Below are positions 8,084 to 17,093 of a stretch of 64,000 nt of DNA, piece by piece. Under the pieces are notes generated by a model. The model saw only the letters and a list, made by a program, of their open reading frames with translations, was not told the origin of the DNA and made no database searches. The first letter of the stretch is position 1; every line of letters starts with the position of its first letter. Both the position numbers and the translations under genes were made by a program. Origin of the DNA: Alkalihalophilus marmarensis DSM 21297 (GTDB lineage Bacteria > Bacillota > Bacilli > Bacillales > Bacillaceae_D); NCBI RefSeq assembly GCF_000474275.2, contig NZ_ATAE01000006.1, positions 62,001-126,000 on the forward strand, given 5' to 3'.

Positions 8084-8161
8084 TGGATGCCCCTCATTAT
8101 TACTATACTAAAAATGAGCAAGTTTAAAAAGAAGAAAAAATCTATCATTTTATCTGCAGGC

Positions 8162-8188
8162 ATAGATTGCAGCTTGTCTTCATAGAGT
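8162..8188 (+). promoter_or_regulatory. Sigma-E type promoter for spoIIM
   Basis: ATA (8162-8164), 16 bases, CATAGAGT (8181-8188), close to the sigma-E pattern ATA-N16-CATACANT. B. subtilis spoIIM is transcribed by sigma-E, so context supports it. Confidence 0.55.
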
Positions 8189-8218
8189 AGAGTAAGAGTG
8201 TACAGAGGAGGGATGCGG

Positions 8219-8857
8219 ATGTTTAAGTATGGGGTAAGAGATATGATCTCATTTCACATCCAAGAAAATAGATCGATTTATTTATTCATAACTGTATTAT
8301 TTTTAATTGGAATTATTTTTGGTGCCATCGTCGTTAATAGCTTGAGTTTGACACAAAAGCATGACTTATATATGTATTTGGGGCAATTTTTTGGACAGGT
8401 ATCAGAGGGGAACCTAGCACAATCATCTGCTATTTTCAGTCAAAGCTTCGCTCATTATGCTAAATACTTTGGACTTATGTGGCTGCTTGGACTCTCAGTA
8501 ATTGGGCTGCCGGTTATACTAATATTGTTATTTTTAAAGGGAGTCGTTGTTGGATTTACGGTCGGCTTTCTTGTCAATCAAATGGGAATGTCAGGCTTTC
8601 TTCTTTCCTTTGTAGCAATCATGCCCCAAAATTTTATCCTTGTACCAGCTTTCTTAATAGCAGGTACCGCAAGTGTAGCTTTTTGTTTGAAAATGATTCG
8701 TCATCAATTTTTAAAAAAATCAAGTACTCCTTTCTTTCCGATTTTCATTAAGTATTCTGCATTAATACTATGTGTGGGGGCAGCGCTTGCTGCAGCGTCT
8801 GCTGTAGAGGCATATCTTTCACCTTTGTTAATGAGGTTTGTACTAACTACTTTTTAA
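8219..8857 (+). CDS. spoIIM: Stage II sporulation protein M
   Basis: SpoIIM is a membrane component of the SpoIID-SpoIIM-SpoIIP complex that thins septal peptidoglycan and drives engulfment of the forespore. The 212-residue protein has a basic N-terminus and about five membrane segments, with the family's GVVVGFTVGFLVNQMG stretch in the middle and MPQNFILVPAFLIAG after it. ATG 8219 is chosen: AGGAGG at 8206-8211 is seven bases upstream, whereas the GTG at 8198 lies before that site. Next to fur as in B. subtilis. A sigma-E-like promoter lies just upstream. Confidence 0.93.
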   Translation: MFKYGVRDMISFHIQENRSIYLFITVLFLIGIIFGAIVVNSLSLTQKHDLYMYLGQFFGQVSEGNLAQSSAIFSQSFAHYAKYFGLMWLLGLSVIGLPVILILLFLKGVVVGFTVGFLVNQMGMSGFLLSFVAIMPQNFILVPAFLIAGTASVAFCLKMIRHQFLKKSSTPFFPIFIKYSALILCVGAALAAASAVEAYLSPLLMRFVLTTF

Positions 8858-8895
8858 TAATTATTCTTAAATAAGAACATATGATTAACTTTAAA

Positions 8896-8940
8896 TAATA
8901 ATCATTATTGATTGACACTATTTTTTAAGATGATTATAAT
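8896..8940 (+). promoter_or_regulatory. Consensus sigma-A promoter with PerR/Fur-like box upstream of fur
   Basis: TTGACA (8912-8917), 17 bases, TATAAT (8935-8940) is a perfect sigma-A promoter. Directly before it, 8897-8909 (AATAATCATTATT) is a 13-base palindrome like the 7-1-7 boxes of PerR and Fur. B. subtilis fur is controlled by PerR; which regulator binds here cannot be told. Confidence 0.75.
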
Positions 8941-8977
8941 GATAGGAGGTTAAAGGCTTGGGAGGGACACACATACA

Positions 8978-9460
8978 ATGGAGAAAAGACTAGAAAGAAT
9001 TAAAAAGCATTTGCACTCACAAAGCTATAAATTAACACCGCAGCGTGAAGCAACCGTTCGTGTGTTACTTGAGCATGAAGAGGATCACTTGAGTGCAGAA
9101 GATGTATACCTCCTTGTCAAAGATAAAGCACCGGAAATTGGACTAGCTACGGTATACCGCACGCTAGAATTACTAGCTGAACTTAAAATTGTTGATAAAA
9201 TTAATTTTGGTGATGGCGTATCGAGATTTGATCTCAGACAAGAAGGAGCCGCTCACTTTCACCATCATTTAGTATGCATAGAATGTGGTGCAGTAGACGA
9301 AATTCAAGAAGATTTACTTGGTGATGTGGAAGAGATCGTTGAGCGTGATTGGAACTTTAAAATTAAAGATCATCGTTTAACTTTTCATGGGATCTGTTAT
9401 CGCTGTAAGGATAAAGACCAATCAAATGAAAACTCTAAGGAAGATTTAAATAGAGATTAA
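8978..9460 (+). CDS. fur: Ferric uptake regulator Fur
   Basis: The 160-residue metalloregulator represses iron-uptake genes when loaded with Fe(2+). It has an N-terminal winged helix (TPQREATVRVLLEH, then LATVYRTLELL, about residues 20-72) and a C-terminal dimer domain. The domain holds AHFHHHLVCIECG and CYRCKD, two CxxC pairs that form the structural zinc site. The position between spoIIM and yqzK-xerD and the B. subtilis match make Fur more likely than PerR or Zur. GGGAGGG precedes the ATG. A consensus promoter with a metalloregulator-like box lies upstream. Confidence 0.93.
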   Translation: MEKRLERIKKHLHSQSYKLTPQREATVRVLLEHEEDHLSAEDVYLLVKDKAPEIGLATVYRTLELLAELKIVDKINFGDGVSRFDLRQEGAAHFHHHLVCIECGAVDEIQEDLLGDVEEIVERDWNFKIKDHRLTFHGICYRCKDKDQSNENSKEDLNRD

Positions 9461-9462
9461 AT

Positions 9463-9497
9463 AAAGTGCCGTTCACGAGGTGAATGGGCACTTTTTA
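9463..9497 (+). terminator. Intrinsic terminator after fur
   Basis: AAAGTGCCGTTCAC pairs with GTGAATGGGCACTTT around a three-base loop with minor mismatches, then a T-run. Confidence 0.88.
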
Positions 9498-9639
9498 TAT
9501 TGTGCAGACACTTAATACAGGAACCTAATGCAAGCACCTAATCACTCGTTTGTTAAGACAGGTATAATCCTCACACTTTTTGGCATAGCTTGATAGTAAC
9601 AGCTAATCCAAATGGATTTAACTTTATCGAGGTGAGGAT

Positions 9640-9870
9640 ATGAAACAGTGGTTTTTGCTCGTTTTACAAAGTATTAAAGTTTTTCTGCTATTTATAGGAT
9701 GCACAGTTCTATTTTATTATGGTATCCTATGGGTGAGTGCTGAGTATGAAAGCTATCATCGATATGATGAACCAAAAGGAAAAGCGGTCAAAGTGATGAG
9801 TTATGAATCAAATGAGATAGAGATGACATGGGTCGAGCGTCTAATGATGTACTATCATTTTGGTGAATAG
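9640..9870 (+). CDS. yqzK: YqzK-like DUF4227 small membrane protein
   Basis: The 76-residue protein has a single hydrophobic segment (about residues 5-31, LVLQSIKVFLLFIGCTVLFYY) and a polar tail containing YHRYDEPKGKAVKV, the DUF4227 hallmark. In B. subtilis yqzK lies in the same place between fur and xerD. Function is unknown. GAGGTGAGG stands directly before the ATG. It is probably anchored in the cytoplasmic membrane with the tail on one side; topology cannot be decided from this sequence. Confidence 0.85.
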   Translation: MKQWFLLVLQSIKVFLLFIGCTVLFYYGILWVSAEYESYHRYDEPKGKAVKVMSYESNEIEMTWVERLMMYYHFGE

Positions 9871-9952
9871 TTTCTTAGTTTTAATGGACTTATTTGTGCT
9901 TCTCATTTTATAGACAATTCATCAAGGGCTTTAAATAAAGGAGAGGGTGTAT

Positions 9953-10840
9953 ATGCAAAAAGATGTAAGCGAATTCCTGCACTACATCCAGATTGAGAGA
10001 GGCCTTGCTGAGAATACGATTCAATCGTATCGCCGTGACCTGTTAAATTATGCGAAGTTTTTACAAAACGTCATTGATATTCAAACGTTTAAGGATGCTA
10101 CACGTCACATGATTGTAGATTACCTTTTCTTCTTAAAGGAGCAGGGTCGAGCTGAAGCGACGATTGCAAGAACGATAGCGTCGATTCGTGCTTTTCATCA
10201 ATTTTTGCTTAGAGAAAAATTAAGTGAGCAAGATCCTTCTGTTCACCTTGACATACCTAAAGCTTCAAAGCGCCTGCCAAAAGTGTTATCATTGGAAGAG
10301 GTAGAAGCGTTGTTAACAATTTCTGGACAAGATCATTTATCTATTCGCAACCGTGCAATGATGGAAACATTATATGCAACAGGCATGCGCGTCTCAGAAT
10401 TGATTAATCTAAAGTTAACAGATACCCATCTATCAATGGGATTTGTGCGATGTATAGGTAAAGGGAATAAAGAAAGAATTATTCCTTTAGGTCAGCAAGC
10501 AACGAAAGCGCTTCAACTCTATTTAGAGCAAGCAAGGTCTACTATGCTTAAAAAGAATAGACATGAATATGTTTTTGTAAATCACTACGGGAGGCCGCTG
10601 ACAAGACAGGGGTTCTGGAAAATTGTAAAGAAGTTAGCTGAAGCTGCTAAGATTGAGAAAGAATTGACTCCACATACGCTTCGCCATTCATTTGCAACCC
10701 ATCTACTTGAAAACGGGGCTGATCTCCGTGCTGTTCAAGAAATGCTCGGACATGTTGATATATCTACTACTCAAATTTATACTCATGTCACAAAAACACG
10801 AATGAAAGACGTCTATGCTCAATACCATCCTAGAGCATAA
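9953..10840 (+). CDS. xerD: Site-specific tyrosine recombinase XerD
   Basis: XerD with XerC resolves chromosome dimers at dif during division. The 295-residue protein has an N-terminal SAM-like DNA-binding domain (about 1-90) and a catalytic domain with Arg146 in TGMRVSEL, Lys170 in GKGNKER, His241 and Arg244 in HTLRHSFATHLLENG, His267 in LGHVDISTTQIYTH and nucleophile Tyr276. ATG 9953 is preferred to GTG 9947, since AAGGAG at 9938-9943 is nine bases before it. The order yqzK-xerD-deoB matches the chromosomal backbone, so this is housekeeping rather than an integrase of a mobile element. Confidence 0.95.
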   Translation: MQKDVSEFLHYIQIERGLAENTIQSYRRDLLNYAKFLQNVIDIQTFKDATRHMIVDYLFFLKEQGRAEATIARTIASIRAFHQFLLREKLSEQDPSVHLDIPKASKRLPKVLSLEEVEALLTISGQDHLSIRNRAMMETLYATGMRVSELINLKLTDTHLSMGFVRCIGKGNKERIIPLGQQATKALQLYLEQARSTMLKKNRHEYVFVNHYGRPLTRQGFWKIVKKLAEAAKIEKELTPHTLRHSFATHLLENGADLRAVQEMLGHVDISTTQIYTHVTKTRMKDVYAQYHPRA

Positions 10841-10947
10841 TCGTTTTTTTTAATAAAAGAGGTCAGACTTCTGACATCTATGATTATTAGCAAAACTCAC
10901 CAAGAAAAGGGAAGACTATGGTAGGAATGTAAAGGGGGCACTTTTAA

Positions 10948-12126
10948 ATGAGCAATCAATTTAAGCGCGTATTTTTAATTGTGATGGATTCAGTAGGTAT
11001 TGGAGAATCTCCTGATGCAGCAAGGTTTGGAGATGCAGGTTCTGATACATTAGGACATATTGCAGAAAAGATGAATGGACTAACAATGCCCAATATGGCA
11101 AAGCTTGGTTTAAGTCATATTAAGGAAATAGATGGGGTAGAAAAAGTAGACAAGCCTATCGCTCATTACGGTAAAATGCAGGAAGCATCTAACGGAAAAG
11201 ATACGATGACAGGCCATTGGGAAATTATGGGCTTGGATATCCAAGAACCATTTCAAGTCTTTCCAGAAGGTTTTCCGCCTGAATTAGTAGCAGAGCTTGA
11301 ACGCCAAACTGGCCGCAAAGTGATTGGTAATAAAGTAGCTTCCGGGACAGAAATTCTTGATGAACTAGCAGATGAACATGTTAAAACCGGAGCGCTGATT
11401 GTTTATACTTCAGCAGATTCTGTCTTACAAATCGCCGCGCATGAAGAGATTGTGCCAATTGAAGAATTATATGATATTTGTGAGAAAGCAAGAAAGCTGA
11501 CACTCGATCCTAAGTACATGGTTGGCCGAATTATTGCTCGTCCTTTTATTGGTACGCCAGGTTTATGGAAGCGTACAGCGAACCGTCATGACTACGCTTT
11601 GAAGCCTTTTGAGCGTACAGTTATGAATGAGTTAAAGGATAGCGGATTAGATTCCATTGCTATCGGCAAAATTTCTGATATTTACGATGGCGAAGGAATT
11701 ACAGAAGCGATTCGTACTGTGTCAAATGATGATGGGATGGAAAAATTGGTTGGGACGATGTCAAAAGATTTCACAGGAATCAGCTTTTTAAATTTAGTTG
11801 ATTTTGATGCGTTGTATGGTCATCGCAGAGACCCGATTGGGTACGGCGTGGCACTAGAGCAGTTTGATCGTCAGCTAGAAGAGGTATTTGCTCAGTTAAG
11901 AGAGAATGATTTATTAATCATTACAGCTGACCATGGAAATGATCCTACTCATCCAGGCACAGATCATACACGTGAATATGTTCCATTGCTTGTGCACTAT
12001 AAAGGGCAGACAGAAGCTAAAGATTTAGGGATTCGTCAAACATTTGCTGATATTGGAGCAACAATTGCTGATAACTTTAATGTGACTCTACCTAAACACG
12101 GAACAAGCTTTTTAGGCGATCTTTAA
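10948..12126 (+). CDS. deoB: Phosphopentomutase
   Basis: DeoB interconverts (deoxy)ribose-1-phosphate and -5-phosphate, linking nucleoside breakdown to the pentose phosphate pathway. The 392-residue protein belongs to the alkaline phosphatase superfamily: [12 protein letters not shown] (Asp14) at the N-terminus, [10 protein letters not shown] with the phosphorylated Thr near 90, and C-terminal [19 protein letters not shown] with metal ligands. AAGGGGG lies ahead of the ATG. It is followed after 18 bases by punA and then by a second phosphorylase and pdp, forming a nucleoside-catabolism operon (drm-pupG type). Confidence 0.96.
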   Translation: MSNQFKRVFLIVMDSVGIGESPDAARFGDAGSDTLGHIAEKMNGLTMPNMAKLGLSHIKEIDGVEKVDKPIAHYGKMQEASNGKDTMTGHWEIMGLDIQEPFQVFPEGFPPELVAELERQTGRKVIGNKVASGTEILDELADEHVKTGALIVYTSADSVLQIAAHEEIVPIEELYDICEKARKLTLDPKYMVGRIIARPFIGTPGLWKRTANRHDYALKPFERTVMNELKDSGLDSIAIGKISDIYDGEGITEAIRTVSNDDGMEKLVGTMSKDFTGISFLNLVDFDALYGHRRDPIGYGVALEQFDRQLEEVFAQLRENDLLIITADHGNDPTHPGTDHTREYVPLLVHYKGQTEAKDLGIRQTFADIGATIADNFNVTLPKHGTSFLGDL

Positions 12127-12144
12127 TTAATAGGGGGATAAAAA

Positions 12145-12963
12145 ATGGTAAACAAACAAGCACTACAAGAAGCAGCAGCGTATTTACAAGAGAAAATGGG
12201 TGAAACACCATCAATTGGCTTAATTCTTGGATCAGGCCTTGGTGTACTAGCTGAAGAAATCGAAAATCCTGTAAAGATTCCTTATAACGAAATTCCTAAC
12301 TTCCCAGTTTCTACAGTGGCTGGACATGCGGGTCAACTAGTTATTGGTACACTTCAAGGTAAGCAAGTTGTAGCGATGCAAGGCCGCTTTCATTTCTATG
12401 AAGGGTACAGCATGGATGTTGTCACGTTCCCTGTTCGTGTAATGAAAGAGATCGGTGTCAAGCAGATTATTGTAACAAATGCTGCAGGAGGCGTGAACGA
12501 ATCATTTGAAGCAGGAAACTTAATGATTATCACTGATCATATTAATAACATGAATGCAAATCCACTAATTGGACCTAATGATGAGGCATTCGGTGTACGT
12601 TTCCCTGATATGTCAAATGCTTATTCAAAAGAATTAAGTGAACTTGCCAAAACACAAGCTTCTCAGTTGAATGTTGAACTGAAAGAAGGAGTGTATGTTG
12701 GTAATTCAGGTCCTTGCTATGAGACTCCAGCAGAAGTTCGCATGATTCGTAAAATGGGCGGCGATGCAGTCGGTATGTCAACGGTCCCTGAAGTTATTGT
12801 AGCCCGTCATGCTGGTCTTGAAGTACTAGGTATTTCATGTATCTCAAATATGGCAGCAGGTATCCTGCCACAGCCATTAACACACGATGAGGTAATGGAA
12901 ACGACAGAACGAGTCAAATCAGACTTCCTATCCCTAGTAAAAGCCATCGTAAAAGAAATGTAA
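12145..12963 (+). CDS. punA: Purine nucleoside phosphorylase, trimeric type (PupG-like)
   Basis: It splits inosine and guanosine with phosphate to base and ribose-1-phosphate. The 272-residue protein has the phosphate loop GSGLG (30-34), GHAGQLV, QGRFHFYEGY and TNAAGG of the PNP-I family. The base-recognition residues equivalent to human Glu201 and Asn243 are Glu193 (GPCYETPAE) and Asn235 (ISNMAAG), the pair for 6-oxopurines. AGGGGG stands before the ATG. It is co-transcribed with deoB upstream. A paralogue with different residues at both sites lies downstream across a repeat element. Confidence 0.93.
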   Translation: MVNKQALQEAAAYLQEKMGETPSIGLILGSGLGVLAEEIENPVKIPYNEIPNFPVSTVAGHAGQLVIGTLQGKQVVAMQGRFHFYEGYSMDVVTFPVRVMKEIGVKQIIVTNAAGGVNESFEAGNLMIITDHINNMNANPLIGPNDEAFGVRFPDMSNAYSKELSELAKTQASQLNVELKEGVYVGNSGPCYETPAEVRMIRKMGGDAVGMSTVPEVIVARHAGLEVLGISCISNMAAGILPQPLTHDEVMETTERVKSDFLSLVKAIVKEM

Positions 12964-12965
12964 GA

Positions 12966-13179
12966 AGAAAGGCGGAAGCGACTGTTCTGGCATGCGGAGA
13001 AATAAGGGGGAGCGATTTGAAGTCGCACTTTGACTTCAATCGATGCACCGTTTTATCCCGCAGGACAAGGAGCTGCAGCTGGAGGTTTGCCAAAAAGAAG
13101 CGTTCTTTGCTTCGTTTGGCAAAGTGAAGGTGCCGATTATCTGAATCATGGAACTGGACATAGAAAGGCGGAAGCGACT
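12966..13179. repeat. Intergenic repeat element with 18-base direct ends and internal hairpins
   Basis: The 18-mer AGAAAGGCGGAAGCGACT occurs at 12966-12983 and again at 13162-13179. Between them lie two inverted repeats: TTGAAGTC / GACTTCAA (about 13017-13038) and TTTGCCAAA / TTTGGCAAA (13086-13094 and 13115-13123) with extra pairing inside. There is no ORF of note. Elements beginning with GGCGGAAGCGAC are common between genes in Bacillaceae. It separates the two phosphorylase paralogues. Confidence 0.75.
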
Positions 13180-13257
13180 CGATAAATACGAATTTATAGC
13201 CTCATAAGAAAAGCTAGTATTTATATGAATTTTATATCATCTAAAGGAGCGATTTTA

Positions 13258-14085
13258 ATGGAAAACATGTTAGAGAAAATTAAGCAGTCAGCTACATATT
13301 TAGAAGGGAAAATCGAGACAAAACCTCAGATTGGTCTAATCTTAGGCTCTGGTCTTGGTGAGCTTGCAGATGAGATTGAAGATGCTGTTAAGATTCCTTA
13401 CTCAGATATTCCTAACTTCCCTGTATCTACTGTTGAAGGTCATGCAGGTCAGCTTGTTATTGGTAAGCTTCATGGGAAAGATGTCGTAGCAATGCAAGGC
13501 CGCTTCCATTATTATGAAGGCTACACGATGCAAGAGGTAACATTCCCTGTACGTGTAATGAAGCAAATTGGTGTTGAATTAATGGTTGTTACAAATGCTT
13601 GCGGCGGCATGAACAAGAACTTTGAACCAGGCGATCTAATGATTATTACGGATCAACTAAACTTCACAGGTGATAACCCGCTTATTGGTGCTAACTTCGA
13701 GGAGCTTGGACCACGCTTCCCTGATATGAGCAGTGCGTACACTACTGAGTATGTTGATTTTGTGGAGAAGACAGCTAATAATTTAGATATTAAAGTTCAA
13801 AAAGGTGTATATGCTGGCGTAACAGGACCTACTTACATGAGTGGTGCTGAGCTTGTTATGCTTCGCAACTTAGGCGGGGATGTAGTTGGAATGTCCACGG
13901 TTCCTGAAGTGATTGTAGCTAGTCACGCCAGTATGAAAGTTATTGGTATTTCATGTATTACGGATATGGCGATTGGCGAAGAACTGCAAGGAATCACTCA
14001 TGAAGAAGTAGTGGAAGTAGCAAACCGTACAAAACCAAAATTCATTAAGCTTGTAAAAGAAATTGTTTCTACAGTAGAAGTGTAA
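13258..14085 (+). CDS. Second purine nucleoside phosphorylase paralogue with altered base-binding residues
   Basis: The 275-residue PNP-I family protein shares GSGLG, GHAGQLV, QGRFHYYEGY and STVPEVIVA with the upstream copy. Glu193 there is Met194 here (GPTYMSGAE), and Asn235 is Asp236 (ITDMAIGEE). In this family Asn to Asp at that place shifts preference toward 6-aminopurines; MTA phosphorylases also carry Asp there. It may therefore act on adenosine-type substrates, which is inference. ATG 13258 follows AAAGGAG at 8 bases; an in-frame ATG at 13225 lacks a site. Next gene pdp begins 35 bases later, so likely one operon. Confidence 0.88.
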   Translation: MENMLEKIKQSATYLEGKIETKPQIGLILGSGLGELADEIEDAVKIPYSDIPNFPVSTVEGHAGQLVIGKLHGKDVVAMQGRFHYYEGYTMQEVTFPVRVMKQIGVELMVVTNACGGMNKNFEPGDLMIITDQLNFTGDNPLIGANFEELGPRFPDMSSAYTTEYVDFVEKTANNLDIKVQKGVYAGVTGPTYMSGAELVMLRNLGGDVVGMSTVPEVIVASHASMKVIGISCITDMAIGEELQGITHEEVVEVANRTKPKFIKLVKEIVSTVEV

Positions 14086-14120
14086 AAGCAGCACTCTAAG
14101 ATGAGGGAGATGTTTGGGAA

Positions 14121-15422
14121 ATGCGCATGGTAGATATTATTGAGAAAAAGCGTGATGGCTTAGAGTTAACGAAAGAAGAAATTCAGTTCGTTATTGAAGG
14201 CTATACAAATGGAGATATTCCAGAATATCAGATGTCAGCACTCGCAATGGCGATCTTTTTTAAAGATATGAGTACAGCAGAGCGTGCCGAGTTAACGATG
14301 TCAATGGTGAAATCAGGGGATCAAATTGATCTTTCTGCTGTAGAGGGTATAAAAGTGGATAAGCACTCTACAGGCGGTGTTGGTGATAAAACGACGATTG
14401 CCTTAGCTCCTTTAGTAGCGGCACTTGGTGTGCCTGTAGCTAAAATGTCTGGACGCGGCTTAGGCCACACAGGCGGAACGATTGATAAACTCGAAGCGAT
14501 TCCAGGCTTCAGTGTAGAAATTGAAACAGATAAATTTATTGAACTAGTCAACAAAAATAAGTTAGCGGTGGTTGGCCAAACGGGGAACTTAACACCGGCG
14601 GATAAGAAACTTTACGGTCTGCGCGATGTAACAGCAACCGTGAATTCTATTCCACTGATTGCAAGTTCAATTATGAGTAAGAAGATTGCATCTGGTGCAG
14701 ATGCGATTGTTCTTGATGTGAAAACGGGTTCTGGGGCGTTCATGAAAGAGTTGGATCAATCAAAAGAGCTTGCTAAAGCGATGGTTGAGATCGGGAACAG
14801 CCTTGGCCGTAACACTATGGCGATCATTTCAGATATGAATCAGCCGTTAGGTTTAACAGTCGGTAATGCTCTTGAAGTAAAAGAAGCGATTGATATGCTG
14901 CGCGGTGAGGGCCCTGAAGACCTTCGCGAACTATGCTTGACGCTTGGAAGCCAAATGGTATATTTGGCAAATCAAGCGAGTTCCGTTCAGGAAGCTCGTC
15001 AAAAACTTGAAGAAGTGATTTCATCTGGTAAGGCTCTTGAAACATTAAAAACGTTTATTGAGGCTCAAAATGGTGATCCTTCTATTGTAGATGATCCAGA
15101 AAAGCTGCCGAAAGCTAAGCACTTAATAGAAGTTAAAGCGAAAGAATCAGGTTCAGTTTCTGCCATTGTTGCGGACAAAATCGGTACAGCTGCTATGTTA
15201 TTAGGTGCTGGACGAGCAACGAAGGAATCTGAAATTGATCTTGCTGTTGGACTTGTATTAAATAAAAAGATTGGTGATAAAGTAGAAGCAGGCGATTCTA
15301 TTGTTACCCTTCATAGTAACAATGAAGATGTGCAAAATGTCATTGACATGGTACTAAATGCGTACTCTATTACAAGTGAAAATGTGGAAAAACCAACATT
15401 AATTTACGATGAAATTCATTAA
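14121..15422 (+). CDS. pdp: Pyrimidine-nucleoside phosphorylase
   Basis: This enzyme splits uridine, thymidine and deoxyuridine with phosphate, giving the base and (deoxy)ribose-1-phosphate. The 433-residue protein has the thymidine phosphorylase signature [16 protein letters not shown] (about 109-124) and the phosphate-binding [10 protein letters not shown] near residue 81. It has the N-terminal helical domain, central alpha/beta domain and C-terminal small domain of this family. The start is ATG 14121 or 14127; both have only moderate spacing to GAGGGAG or GGGA. It ends the deoB-punA-pdp cluster and is followed by a strong terminator. Confidence 0.95.
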   Translation: MRMVDIIEKKRDGLELTKEEIQFVIEGYTNGDIPEYQMSALAMAIFFKDMSTAERAELTMSMVKSGDQIDLSAVEGIKVDKHSTGGVGDKTTIALAPLVAALGVPVAKMSGRGLGHTGGTIDKLEAIPGFSVEIETDKFIELVNKNKLAVVGQTGNLTPADKKLYGLRDVTATVNSIPLIASSIMSKKIASGADAIVLDVKTGSGAFMKELDQSKELAKAMVEIGNSLGRNTMAIISDMNQPLGLTVGNALEVKEAIDMLRGEGPEDLRELCLTLGSQMVYLANQASSVQEARQKLEEVISSGKALETLKTFIEAQNGDPSIVDDPEKLPKAKHLIEVKAKESGSVSAIVADKIGTAAMLLGAGRATKESEIDLAVGLVLNKKIGDKVEAGDSIVTLHSNNEDVQNVIDMVLNAYSITSENVEKPTLIYDEIH

Positions 15423-15426
15423 GACT

Positions 15427-15462
15427 AAAAACAGCCTTTTTACATAAAAAGGCTGTTTTTAT
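15427..15462 (+). terminator. Intrinsic terminator after pdp
   Basis: A perfect 15-base-pair stem (AAAAACAGCCTTTTT), loop ACAT, with a T-run in the distal arm. Confidence 0.93.
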
Positions 15463-15534
15463 GTTTAAAATGGAACAAGAACGTTAATACATAAGTAAGT
15501 ACCCAATTTAGTAGCAAAAAGGAGAGTGTACGTC

Positions 15535-15957
15535 ATGGCAGAAGTAATGTTTACAGCACAAGCAAAAGCAAAAAATGGAAGAAATGGACATGTAACCTCT
15601 AATAATGGTGTGATTGACCATAAGCTGGTTATGCCGACAGGAGGCAATTCTGATAAGGACGGAACGAATCCTGAGCAATTATTTGCAGCAGGCTACGCCG
15701 CTTGTTTCGACGGAGCACTTAACTTAATGGCTAAAAAATCCAATGAAGACATTGATTCTGAAATTGAAGCAGAAGTAAGTTTGTTAAAGGATCCATCAGA
15801 TGATGGCTTTAAAATTGGAGTTACGTTAAATGTATTTATTAAAGGTGTCTCTCAAGCCACGGCGGAAGAATTGACACATAAAGCTCATGAGTTTTGTCCG
15901 TACTCTAAAGCGACGCGCGGTAATGTCGATGTTAATTTAAATGTAAAAGCAGAGTAA
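15535..15957 (+). CDS. ohr: Organic hydroperoxide resistance protein Ohr
   Basis: Ohr is a thiol peroxidase that reduces organic hydroperoxides using two cysteines re-reduced by lipoylated proteins. The 140-residue protein of the OsmC/Ohr fold has Cys57 (GYAACFDGAL) and Cys121 (FCPYSKATRGN), Arg16 and Glu47, the catalytic set of Ohr. ATG 15535 follows AAAGGAG with about ten bases; GTG 15526 lies in the binding-site region. No OhrR gene is beside it and no clear OhrR operator is seen. Single gene between two terminators, in a stretch not present at this place in B. subtilis. Confidence 0.92.
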   Translation: MAEVMFTAQAKAKNGRNGHVTSNNGVIDHKLVMPTGGNSDKDGTNPEQLFAAGYAACFDGALNLMAKKSNEDIDSEIEAEVSLLKDPSDDGFKIGVTLNVFIKGVSQATAEELTHKAHEFCPYSKATRGNVDVNLNVKAE

Positions 15958-15963
15958 TCCAGT

Positions 15964-15994
15964 GCCCTTTATCTTTTTAGATGAAGGGCTTTTT
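15964..15994 (+). terminator. Intrinsic terminator after ohr
   Basis: GCCCTTTATCT pairs with AGATGAAGGGC (one G-U) around a short T-rich loop, then TTTTT. Confidence 0.88.
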
Positions 15995-16104
15995 GGTTGA
16001 ACGTCAAAGATCTGAAACAAGCAAAAAGATACCATTATTTTCAAATTTAAGATACAATGGTGGCAGATAAGAAAGAGCCCATTATGTTTTAGGAGTGACT
16101 GTTT

Positions 16105-16956
16105 ATGAATGGTGTTAGTCTTGTTTTAGAAGGCGGCGGAATGAGAGCTGTTTACACAGCTGGTGTGCTTGAAGCTCTGATGAAACATGAAATTGAAATC
16201 CCTCATGTGATAGGAGTTTCTGCTGGAGCGTGTAATGGGTCATCTTATGTGTCTAAGCAAATTGAAAGAAACCGTAAAGTTAATATTGATTATATCGATC
16301 GGCCGGAATATTTAAGTTTCAAAAACTTAGTAAAAACGAAATCGATTTTTGGGTGGGATTTTATTTTTAATACGCTTCCTAACGAACTTGAACCTTTTGA
16401 TTTTGAAACATTTAAAGATTCTCCGCAAACGTTCACCATTGTAACGACGAAACTAGATACAGGTGAGCCTTACTACTTCGATAAACATTTACCAAAAGAA
16501 GATCTTTTAACTGTTTTGAAGGCATCAAGCAGTATCCCGATGCTTGCACCGCCTGTTACATACAAAAATGATGTGTTTTTTGATGGCGGGGTAGCAGATC
16601 CGATTCCAATAAAACGTTCCATAGAAGAAGGACATCAAAAGCATGTGATCGTTCTAACTCAAAATAAAGGGTATCAAAAAACCCCTATGAAATTTACGCG
16701 TTTTGCAAAATGGCAATTCAAAAACAATCCAGCTTTCTTGCAAACCATGCTCACACGTTATCAAAGGTATAATCAAACGTTAAAACGAATTGAAGAGATG
16801 GAGGCAAGTGGTGAAGCGTTTGTTATTAGACCCAAAATGCCCGTCCGCGTCTCAAGGCTAGAAAAGAACAAAGAAAGGCTCGCTGCTCTTTATAATGAAG
16901 GGGCAGAGGATATGCTGAGCGAGATGAATAAATTCGAACGTTGGTTAGCCAAGTAA
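16105..16956 (+). CDS. Patatin-like phospholipase / acyl hydrolase
   Basis: The 283-residue cytoplasmic protein has the patatin fold: oxyanion loop GGGMR (10-14), nucleophile Ser39 in GVSAG and catalytic Asp160 in DGG, so the Ser-Asp dyad is complete. It resembles the YjjU/RssA-type group of bacterial patatins. The lipid substrate is unknown. AGGAGTG lies before the ATG. No secretion signal or membrane segment is present. Single gene with its own terminator. Confidence 0.9.
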   Translation: MNGVSLVLEGGGMRAVYTAGVLEALMKHEIEIPHVIGVSAGACNGSSYVSKQIERNRKVNIDYIDRPEYLSFKNLVKTKSIFGWDFIFNTLPNELEPFDFETFKDSPQTFTIVTTKLDTGEPYYFDKHLPKEDLLTVLKASSSIPMLAPPVTYKNDVFFDGGVADPIPIKRSIEEGHQKHVIVLTQNKGYQKTPMKFTRFAKWQFKNNPAFLQTMLTRYQRYNQTLKRIEEMEASGEAFVIRPKMPVRVSRLEKNKERLAALYNEGAEDMLSEMNKFERWLAK

Positions 16957-16959
16957 TGC

Positions 16960-16990
16960 AAAGCTAGGACAAATTGTTCTAGCTTTTTTA
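16960..16990 (+). terminator. Intrinsic terminator
   Basis: AAAGCTAGGAC pairs with GTTCTAGCTTT (G-U included) around AAATT, then TTTTT. Confidence 0.85.
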
Positions 16991-17093
16991 TCCTTCCTCT
17001 TTCTAGATAGACATCTCTATGATATTCTAGAATAATACAAATAAGAACAGATGTTTCTTTTTTGATTTTCATTAGAAAGAGAGCTTTATACAT

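Noticed and set aside
9953-10840. Tyrosine recombinase as a sign of an integrated element
   Set aside because: Gene order and sequence show chromosomal XerD; no attachment sites or phage genes nearby.
12966-13179. Repeat as an insertion sequence or CRISPR
   Set aside because: No transposase frame, only two copies of the 18-mer and no regular spacing.
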